Source of the DNA: Bin87 sp965243255
GTDB taxonomy: Bacteria > Chloroflexota > Dehalococcoidia > Lucifugimonadales > UBA3495
Reading direction: 5' to 3'
Length of the DNA: 64,000 bases
Assembly: GCA_965243255.1 (NCBI GenBank)
Contig: CBDEUH010000004.1
Coordinates: forward strand, 1-64,000
In this document: positions 57,679-64,000 of the stretch, piece after piece
How the letters are laid out: each line of letters begins with the position of its first letter
Position numbering within the stretch: the stretch's first letter is position 1
The notes under the pieces: model-generated
What the model saw: the letters and a program-made list of their open reading frames with translations, nothing else
Told to the model about the DNA's origin: nothing
The model's database searches: none
Made by a program: the position numbers and the translations under genes

Positions 57679-58965
57679 ATGCAGCAAGGCAGGTCGCAGC
57701 AGCTTTTTGAGCAGGCACAAAGGGTAATTCCCGGCGGCGTGAACAGTCCCGTGCGGTCCTTCCGGGCAGTGGAAGGTACGCCGCCGTTCATCGCCCGCGG
57801 CCAGGGCGCCCGCGTGTGGGACGTTGACGGCAATGAGTACATCGACTACCTGGGATCCTGGGGCCCGCTGGCGCTGGGTCATGCCCATCCCGCCGTGGTG
57901 GAGGCGGTGCAGCGCGCGGCAGCCGATGGAACGTCCTTCGGCGCGCCGGTGGAGCAGGAGGTGGAGCTGGCCGATATGATTTGCGCTGCGCTGCCGTCGG
58001 TGGATTTGGTGCGGCTGGTCAACTCCGGCACCGAAGCCTGCATGACGGCGTTGCGGCTGGCCCGGGCCTATACCGGACGTTCCAAAATCGTGAAGTTCGC
58101 CGGCAATTATCACGGCCACGCCGACGGGCTGCTGGTCGCCGCTGGCTCCGGAGCGTTGACCCACGGCGTGCCCACTTCTGCCGGCGTCCCCGAAGCCTAC
58201 GCCGCCGAGACCTTGATTGCTACGTACAACGAACTAGCATCCGTGGAGGGCCTGTTCGACGCCTGGCCCGATGACATCGCCGCCGTTATCGTGGAGCCGG
58301 TGGCCGGCAACATGGGCGTGGTGCCGCCGGCAGATGGCTTTCTGGAGAGCCTGCGCCGGTTGACGGAGGCCAACGGCGCGCTGCTGATATTCGATGAAGT
58401 GATTACCGGGTTCCGCGTGGCCTACGGCGGGGCGCAGACCCTGTTCGGCATCACCCCGGACATTACGACCATGGGCAAGATAATCGGCGGCGGCTTGCCG
58501 GTTGGCGCCTACGGCGGACGACGCGAAGTCATGGAGCAGGTAGCGCCGCTGGGCCCGATGTACCAGGCCGGCACGCTGTCGGGCAATCCCCTGGCGGTGG
58601 CGGCCGGCGTGGCCACGCTCACCGAACTGCAACGACCCGTAGTGTACGAACAGTTGGAGGCGACGGCGACGCGGCTCATCGACGGCGTGAGCGCGGCCTT
58701 TGCCCGGGCGGAGGTGCCTTCCACCGTAAACCGGGTAGCGTCAATGTTCACCGGGTTCTTCAATCCCGGCCCGGTCGCTGCGCTGGCGCAGGTGGAGCAG
58801 TCGGACACCGCAGCCTACGGACGGTATATGCACGCGTTGCTGGACCGGGGCGTGTACATCGCGCCGTCCCAGTTTGAGGCAGGGTTCGTTTCTATCGCCC
58901 ACACCGACGCCGACATTGACCGTACCATCGAGGTAGTGGGCGACGCGCTGGCCGCGATGGGATAG
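57679..58965 (+). CDS. hemL: Glutamate-1-semialdehyde 2,1-aminomutase
   Basis: The 428-residue PLP enzyme converts glutamate-1-semialdehyde to 5-aminolevulinate. It starts with RVIPGGVNSPVRSF, has LVNSGTEACMTALRLARAYTGRSKIVKFAGNYHGHADGLLV near residue 114, LLIFDEVITGFRVAYGG near 235, and the PLP lysine in TTMGKIIGGGLPVGAYGG near 265. The final helix ends ALAAMG. It is the last heme enzyme of the operon, followed immediately by recQ, whose ATG touches the hemL stop codon. GGAGG lies 12 bases upstream of the ATG. Confidence 0.95.
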   Translation: MQQGRSQQLFEQAQRVIPGGVNSPVRSFRAVEGTPPFIARGQGARVWDVDGNEYIDYLGSWGPLALGHAHPAVVEAVQRAAADGTSFGAPVEQEVELADMICAALPSVDLVRLVNSGTEACMTALRLARAYTGRSKIVKFAGNYHGHADGLLVAAGSGALTHGVPTSAGVPEAYAAETLIATYNELASVEGLFDAWPDDIAAVIVEPVAGNMGVVPPADGFLESLRRLTEANGALLIFDEVITGFRVAYGGAQTLFGITPDITTMGKIIGGGLPVGAYGGRREVMEQVAPLGPMYQAGTLSGNPLAVAAGVATLTELQRPVVYEQLEATATRLIDGVSAAFARAEVPSTVNRVASMFTGFFNPGPVAALAQVEQSDTAAYGRYMHALLDRGVYIAPSQFEAGFVSIAHTDADIDRTIEVVGDALAAMG

Positions 58966-60808
58966 ATGGAACCCGCCAATCTTGGGCAACTGCTCAAGCA
59001 GCATTTTGGTTACGACGCCTTTCGTCCGGGCCAAGAGGCGATAATCTCCAACGCGCTGGCCGGACGGCACGGATTGGTGGTCATGCCCACCGGCGGCGGC
59101 AAGTCGCTGTGCTACCAGTTGCCGGCGCTGGCTTTGGGCGGGCTGACGCTGGTGGTATCGCCGCTGATTGCGTTGATGAAGGACCAGGTGGACGGCCTGC
59201 GCGCCAACGGCATCGCCGCCGAGTTCGTCAACAGCAGCCTGGACAGCCGCGCCGTCGCCGATGTGGAACGCCGGGCGCAGGCCGGCGGGGTCAACCTGCT
59301 CTACGTCGCGCCGGAGCGGGTCAGTATGCTCGGGTTTCGGAGGTTCCTGGGGACGCTGGACCTGCGTCTGATCGCCATTGACGAGGCCCATTGCATCAGC
59401 GAGTTGGGGGCATGATTTTCGTCCCGATTACCGCGCGCTGTCCGAGCTGCGAACCGACTTTCCCGACACGCCGGTGATGGCCCTGACGGCTACCGCTACG
59501 GAACGGGTCCGGGATGATATTGCCCAGCAACTGAGGTTGGAAAATAGTCCTCGGTTCGTGTCCGGCTTTGACCGGGCGAACCTGACTTACCGCGTGCAGG
59601 CTGGCGCCGGAGCGTTGCAGCCCCTGGTTGACTTGCTGGATGAACGGCGCGGACAGTCGGCCATCGTGTATTGCTTTTCCCGTAAGGAAACTGAGGAACT
59701 GGCGGTTAGGTTGACCGCAGCCGGTCATCCTGCGGTTGCCTATCACGCCGGGCTGGACGCCGATGTTCGCCGGCGGACCCAGGAGCGGTTCATCGACGGC
59801 AAGGTTCCGGTGGTTGCCGCCACCATCGCTTTCGGCATGGGCATTGACAAGCCGGACATTCGACTGGTGGTGCACTACGCGATGCCCAAGTCCATTGAGG
59901 GCTACTACCAGGAGACCGGGCGGGCCGGGCGCGATGGACTGCCCAGCGATTGCGTGCTGTTCTTCTCCGAGGGCGATCGGGCCAAGCAGGAATATTTCAT
60001 CCAGGAAATGGCCGGCGACGCTCGCGCGACAGCGGAGCGCCAACTGCAGCAGATGGTGGAATATGGACGGCAGCAAACCTGCCGTCGCAAGTATCTGCTG
60101 GGTTACTTCGGCGAGACGATGCCCGGCGATACTTGCGGCAACTGCGACGTGTGCCTGGCGAAGCGAACAGCGGTGGACGTTACCGAGGTGGCCCAAAAGC
60201 TGATGTCGGCGGTTATTCGCACGGGTGAGCGGTTCGGCGTTGCCCACGTCAGCGACGTCCTGTTGGGCAGCGGCAAGCAGCGGGTCAAGGAACTGGGACA
60301 CGACCAGCTCAGCGTGTATGGGATCGTGAACGATTATGACCGCAGCGGCTTGCGATCCATTGCCAACGGACTAGTGGAACAGGGGCTGCTGGCGCGGAGC
60401 GATGGGCAGTATCCAACCGTCAGCGTGACCGGTGCCGGGCGAAATTGGTTGCGAAGCAGGGAGAGTTTGACCCTGGAGATGCGCGTGGATGAGGTTACGC
60501 CGGTAAGTAAAGACCACGGGGGAAAGCCGGGCCACGCCCGCAGATTGCTCAACCTTGCAGCGGACTATGACGCTGGGCTGTTTGACGAGTTGCGCGCTTT
60601 GCGCCGTCGGCTGGCTGATGAACAAGGAGTGCCGGCTTACGTAGTGTTCAACGACGCAACCCTCAGTAGTCTGGCAAGTACCAAACCCACGGACCAGGCG
60701 GCGATGCTACGTGTTTCAGGTGTGGGGCCGGCCAAGCTGGAGCGGTATGGGGAGGCGTTTTTGTCAGCCATTCGCAAGCACGTGAATGGCGTAGCCGCAA
60801 AAACGTAG
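58966..60808 (+). pseudogene. recQ: ATP-dependent DNA helicase RecQ with a one-base frameshift
   Basis: Two frames together give a full RecQ of about 614 residues. The first (58966-59415) ends shortly after motif II IDEAHCISE. The second is in frame from 59405 and continues WGHDFRPDYRALSELR to the end at 60808. An extra T in gagttggggg (59404 or 59405) is enough to explain the break; without it EWGHDF would be read through. Walker A PTGGGKSLCYQLPAL, ETGRAGRDGLPSDC, the RQC zinc cysteines (CRRKYLLGYF...CGNCDVC) and a C-terminal HRDC domain are intact. All other helicase parts are well preserved, so either a recent mutation or a sequencing error is likely. It follows hemL directly and is read with that operon. 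Confidence 0.85.
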
Positions 60809-60832
60809 GGGCGACGCAACCGTCGCCCCTAC
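60799..60832 (-). terminator. Rho-independent terminator of sodN
   Basis: A perfect 12-bp stem (GTAGGGGCGACG at 60805-60816 with CGTCGCCCCTAC at 60821-60832) closes a 4-base loop. On the minus strand it is followed by TTTTT (60803-60799) and lies 25 bases after the sodN stop codon. It begins inside the recQ stop codon and may also slow the plus strand. Confidence 0.75.
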
Positions 60833-60857
60833 ACGGCGTGTCACATGGCTGGATAGG

Positions 60858-61328
60858 CTAGGCGCCGTAGCGGGCCGCGGCGTTGGGGTCGCTGTACTCC
60901 ACGCTCTTGGTGGACCAGAAAGCCGTGGCGATGTCGTCGCAGGCGGCGACCAGGGCCTCGGCGTTCTCCATGCTGACGGTCTGCTTGCACTGGCCGGCCA
61001 GCTTGAGGGCGGCGTTGAACTTGGCCGCGATTTCGTTGGCGTCGGTGTTGGGCCAGGCATAGTCGGCCCAGAGGATGCGCAGCTCTTCCTTGCACTTCTC
61101 GGCGTGCTCTTCTTTCACCGTGATGTAGCGGGCGAAGGTGTTGGCGTAGGTCTGACGCTCCGGGGCCGGCGCGCCGGGCTGGGGGGCCTCCAGACTCTGC
61201 ATCCGCAGCACCATCTTCTGCACGGTCTGGGCGGCAATCTTGGCAACGACTGGGTCGTAAATGCCGCAGGGGATGTCGCAGTGGGCGTGGGCCGTGCGAG
61301 GCTTCAGGAACGCGATGGGGTTGAACAT
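60858..61328 (-). CDS. sodN: Nickel superoxide dismutase
   Basis: The 156-residue protein starts MFNPIAFLKPRTAHA and then HCDIPCGIYDP, the nickel hook of Ni-SOD. After cleavage before H16 the mature chain would begin His-Cys-Asp-x-Pro-Cys, with C17 and C21 as nickel thiolate ligands and His1 as the axial ligand. The rest is a four-helix bundle with QKMVLRMQSLEAP. It removes superoxide. The 15-residue leader has no hydrophobic export core, so the protein is cytoplasmic and needs a processing peptidase. The usual partner sodX is not beside it. The ATG at 61328 is preceded by GGAG 12 bases upstream. Confidence 0.95.
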   Translation of the reverse strand: MFNPIAFLKPRTAHAHCDIPCGIYDPVVAKIAAQTVQKMVLRMQSLEAPQPGAPAPERQTYANTFARYITVKEEHAEKCKEELRILWADYAWPNTDANEIAAKFNAALKLAGQCKQTVSMENAEALVAACDDIATAFWSTKSVEYSDPNAAARYGA

Positions 61329-61515
61329 TGTAGGCAGTCTCCTTTGGTTGGTTCGGTGGCGAAAACGCAGTGCGAATTGCCGTCGGACATGCAACGATTT
61401 CGGCGAAAATGCTAGCGCAATTTGGCGGACGGCGCAAGGGCGGCGATTTCGGCTTGCTTCCGGTGGGCAGCTCGGCTACCGCGGTTGTTTGCTGAGATAC
61501 GCCCCATACTCTCCC

Positions 61516-61544
61516 TTGCCGCCTGTGCGGGGCCAATCTATAAT
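61516..61544 (+). promoter_or_regulatory. Promoter candidate for ilvD
   Basis: TTGCCG (61516-61521), a 17-base spacer and a perfect TATAAT (61539-61544) lie 54 bases before the TTG start of ilvD, divergent from sodN. Confidence 0.6.
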
Positions 61545-61597
61545 CGGGTTCCACATTCGCCGCATAGTGGCGGGCGTATGCCCGGTGAGGAGACACC

Positions 61598-63292
61598 TTG
61601 ACTACTACCATAAACAGCCCCAAAGCTTTGTTCAAACATCGCAGCAGCGACATCACCGACGGGCCACACCGGGCCCCGGCCCGGTCGTACCTGCGGGCGA
61701 TGGGGCTCACCGACGACGATCTGGCCAAGCCTTTCGTCGCCATCGCCAACTTGGCCAGCGACGTTACTCCCTGCAACGTGCATCTTGACCGGTGGGCCGC
61801 CGCTGCTAAAGAGGGTATCCGTGGAGCCAATGGGACACCCTTTGAATTCGGCACTATTACCGTCAGCGACGGCATTTCCATGGGCACCGAGGGGATGAAG
61901 GCATCCCTGGTCAGCCGGGAAGTAATCGCCGATTCCATCGAAACGGTGGCCTTTGGCCAGCGTATGGACGGCCTGGTTACCGTGGGCGGTTGCGACAAGA
62001 ATATGCCGGGCTGCATGATGGCGATTGCTCGCCTCAACATTCCCAGCGTGTTCGTGTACGGGGGCAGCATCCTGCCCGGGCAGTACAACGGCAACGACGT
62101 GAACGTTCAGGATGTGTTTGAAGCAGTGGGAGCTTGGGCAGCCGGCAAAATCACGGGCGAGGAGTTGACTGAACTGGAATGCGCTGCTTGCCCCGGCGAG
62201 GGTTCGTGCGGCGGCTTGTTCACCGCCAATACCATGTCCACCGCCATTGAAGTTATGGGCTTGTCGCTCCCCGGCGATGCATCGCTCACCGCGGTGGACC
62301 CGAGGAAAGCCGATGAATCACGGCAGGCTGGGGAAGCCGTAATGCGTATGCTGGAAGAAGGCATTCGCCCCCGGGACATACTCACCCGCCGGGCGTTCGA
62401 GAACGCCATTACTGTGGTGGTAGCTTTGGGCGGCTCCACCAACGCGGTGCTGCACCTGATGGCCATCGCCCGCGAGGCCGAGGTTGACCTAACCCTGGAG
62501 GACTTCGACCGCATCAGCCGGAACACGCCCTACATCGCAGATATGAAACCGGGCGGCCGTTATGTGATGGCGGACCTGAGCCGCTACGGCGGCGTGGCCC
62601 TCGCCGGCAAGCGGCTGCTGGACGCCGGCCTCCTTTACGGCGATGCGATGACCGTTAACGGCAAGACGCTGGCCGAGAACATCAACGAAGCAGCCATCGT
62701 GGAAGACCAGCCGGTCATCTACACGCCCGACGCGCCGCGCAGTCCTACCGGCGGGCTGGCGATTCTGCGGGGCAACCTGGCCCCGGACGGCGCGGTCATC
62801 AAGGTGGCGGGCCACCAGGAAAAGGTATATGAGGGGCCGGCCCGGGTCTTTGAGCAGGAGGAGCCGGCGTTCCAGGCCATCCAGCGGGGTGAAATTAAGG
62901 ACGGCGATATCGTGGTCATCCGCTACGAGGGGCCGAAGGGCGGCCCCGGTATGCGGGAAATGCTGGCGGTTACCGGAGCGCTCATCGGCCAGGGCCTGGG
63001 CGACACCGTGGCCTTGGTAACCGATGGGCGGTTCTCCGGAGCATCCCACGGCCCCATGGTGGGGCACGTGGCGCCGGAAGCGATGGAAGGTGGCCCCATC
63101 GGGCTGCTGCGAGAGGGCGACATCATCACGCTGGACATTCCCAACCGCCGGCTGGATGCTCGAATAACTGAGGAAGAGATGACCGACCGCCGCGCCGCCT
63201 GGACTCCCATGAAGCCAAAATACACCACCGGCGTGCTGGCAAAGTACGCCAAGCTGGTGTCCTCGGCCGCGGAGGGCGCGGTAACGCGGTAG
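61598..63292 (+). CDS. ilvD: Dihydroxy-acid dehydratase
   Basis: The 564-residue Fe-S enzyme dehydrates dihydroxy acids in valine, isoleucine and leucine synthesis. Motifs are SDVTPCNVHLDRWA (Cys for the cluster), VTVGGCDKNMPGCMMA with two more cysteines and the catalytic region, CAACPGEGSCGGLFTANTM, VALGGSTNAVLHL, and TDGRFSGASHGPMVGHVAPEA at the C-terminus. The start is TTG at 61598 with GAGGAG eight bases upstream. It is followed after 18 bases by an enoyl-CoA hydratase gene. Its own promoter lies just upstream. Confidence 0.95.
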   Translation: MTTTINSPKALFKHRSSDITDGPHRAPARSYLRAMGLTDDDLAKPFVAIANLASDVTPCNVHLDRWAAAAKEGIRGANGTPFEFGTITVSDGISMGTEGMKASLVSREVIADSIETVAFGQRMDGLVTVGGCDKNMPGCMMAIARLNIPSVFVYGGSILPGQYNGNDVNVQDVFEAVGAWAAGKITGEELTELECAACPGEGSCGGLFTANTMSTAIEVMGLSLPGDASLTAVDPRKADESRQAGEAVMRMLEEGIRPRDILTRRAFENAITVVVALGGSTNAVLHLMAIAREAEVDLTLEDFDRISRNTPYIADMKPGGRYVMADLSRYGGVALAGKRLLDAGLLYGDAMTVNGKTLAENINEAAIVEDQPVIYTPDAPRSPTGGLAILRGNLAPDGAVIKVAGHQEKVYEGPARVFEQEEPAFQAIQRGEIKDGDIVVIRYEGPKGGPGMREMLAVTGALIGQGLGDTVALVTDGRFSGASHGPMVGHVAPEAMEGGPIGLLREGDIITLDIPNRRLDARITEEEMTDRRAAWTPMKPKYTTGVLAKYAKLVSSAAEGAVTR

Positions 63293-63310
63293 CGGATACC
63301 GGAGGGCCTG

Positions 63311-64000
63311 ATGGCGACGGCTGAACATCGCATCCAGTTAGAACGCAAGGGGCCGCTGGCCGTTATCCGGTTGAACCGGCCGGATGCGCGCAACGCCCTG
63401 TCGCCGGCCATGGTAGCCGAGCTGGGCGAGGCGCTGGCCTCCTGCCGGGGCGGCGACGTGCGTGCTGTCTTGCTCACCGGCACTGACGGCGCATTTTGCG
63501 CCGGCGCCGACGTGCGCGACTTTACCCACCAGCTGGACGAAGACGGGCCGGACGGCCTGTCCGAACACCTGCGCAGTCTGGCCGACGCGCTGCATCGGGA
63601 TGTGATAACTGCGATTCGCCGGCTGGACAAGCCGGTGGTGGCGGCAGTGAACGGCGTGGCAGCCGGCGCCGGGTTCAGTCTCGCGTTGGCTTGCGACCTG
63701 CGGTTGGCGTCGTCGGACGCTCGATTTCTGCTGGCTTATGCCAACATCGGCTGCACCGCCGACGGTGGGTCAACTTATATGCTGCCGCGCATTGTGGGAC
63801 AGGGCCGGGCCATGGAGATTTACCTGGCCCGGCAGCCCATCGGCGCGCAGTACGCATTGGAGCTGGGACTGGTCAGCCAGGTTTTCGACTCGGCAAATTT
63901 TGAACGCCACGCCATGGAAACCGCCGACCGACTTGCCCAGGGGCCGACGCAAGCCTACGGCCGGGTCAAGGCGCTGTTCGACGGCAGTTGGGAGGCTGAT
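63311..64000 (+). CDS. Enoyl-CoA hydratase/isomerase family protein (cut by the window's right edge)
   Basis: The first 230 residues are present and the frame is still open at the edge. It begins MATAEHRIQLERKGPLAVIRLNRPDARNALSPAM and has the crotonase oxyanion-hole signatures LLTGTDGAFCAGADVRDF near residue 55 and AAVNGVAAGAGFSLALACDLRLASSDARF near residue 115. Crotonase members hydrate enoyl-CoA or act as isomerases; the exact reaction cannot be told. GGAGG lies eight bases before the ATG. It is coupled to ilvD by an 18-base gap. Together with the acyl-CoA dehydrogenase and synthetase it suggests fatty-acid or aromatic acyl-CoA breakdown. Confidence 0.88.
   Translation, partial: MATAEHRIQLERKGPLAVIRLNRPDARNALSPAMVAELGEALASCRGGDVRAVLLTGTDGAFCAGADVRDFTHQLDEDGPDGLSEHLRSLADALHRDVITAIRRLDKPVVAAVNGVAAGAGFSLALACDLRLASSDARFLLAYANIGCTADGGSTYMLPRIVGQGRAMEIYLARQPIGAQYALELGLVSQVFDSANFERHAMETADRLAQGPTQAYGRVKALFDGSWEAD

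Noticed and set aside
59401..59415. Programmed frameshift in recQ
   Set aside because: No stimulatory structure or known slippery site for a +1/-1 shift is apparent, and RecQ is not known to be made that way. A mutation or read error next to a G run is simpler.

Overview
The window is GC-rich, densely coded bacterial chromosome with no phage, transposase, CRISPR array or rRNA. The mix of genes fits a Chloroflexota bacterium, perhaps a Dehalococcoidia/SAR202-type heterotroph: LLM flavin monooxygenase, Rieske oxygenase, FAD/Fe-S oxidoreductase, several beta-hydroxyacid dehydrogenases, ACMSD-like amidohydrolases, acyl-CoA catabolism, Ni-superoxide dismutase, an HspR-controlled dnaK operon and a selenocysteine-containing SelD. 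The lineage is inferred from gene content and is not proven.

Layout. 1-6.2 kb (minus): catabolic run of a PhnD-like binding protein, hydroxyacid dehydrogenase, class IV aminotransferase, SMP-30 lactonase and sarcosine-oxidase-like enzyme, then fluC and a PAC2 protein. 6.3-10.5 kb: a small coiled-coil membrane protein, a large restriction-methylase polypeptide with a dispersed repeat inside its reading frame, and a 0.7-kb gene-free stretch holding a good promoter, three 63-bp repeats that could fold as hairpins, and two more copies of the dispersed repeat. 10.5-18.2 kb: FAD/Fe-S oxidoreductase, two secreted proteins, LLM monooxygenase. 18.2-26.4 kb (plus): serA, a ketopantoate-reductase-like enzyme, tRNA-Gly (minus), a nucleoside deoxyribosyltransferase, nitronate monooxygenase, acyl-CoA dehydrogenase, selD with an in-frame UGA, and a molybdopterin oxidoreductase. 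26.4-30.9 kb: zinc-ribbon protein, hspR-grpE-dnaK behind a promoter overlapped by a perfect inverted repeat, a small unknown protein, and tRNAs Leu, Cys, Leu. 31-41.2 kb: two MFS transporters, two paralogous amidohydrolases with a polysaccharide deacetylase, a hydroxyacid dehydrogenase, a VOC protein, an Eis-like acetyltransferase and a Rieske oxygenase. 41.2-50.2 kb: divergent tRNA-Ile and tRNA-Ser, miaB, nadA, a chlorite-dismutase-family (HemQ-like) protein, an NHL-repeat protein, a ComB-family phosphatase, an acyl-CoA synthetase and two tandem DinB/maleylpyruvate-isomerase-like paralogues.

50.3-60.8 kb is one long tetrapyrrole operon. A MerR-type regulator leads, followed by a fused siroheme decarboxylase (ahbA-ahbB), precorrin-2 dehydrogenase, hemA, hemC, a cobA-hemD fusion, hemB, hemL, and recQ with a one-base frameshift. 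Together these enzymes run from glutamyl-tRNA to didecarboxysiroheme, apart from a dedicated ferrochelatase. The window closes with sodN, ilvD and an enoyl-CoA hydratase cut by the right edge.

The strongest points for a second look are the UGA-containing selD with its SECIS-like hairpin, the siroheme-route operon in a genome that also has a HemQ-like protein, the promoter followed by structured repeats at 9.9-10.2 kb, and the 43-bp repeat copy inside the methylase gene.
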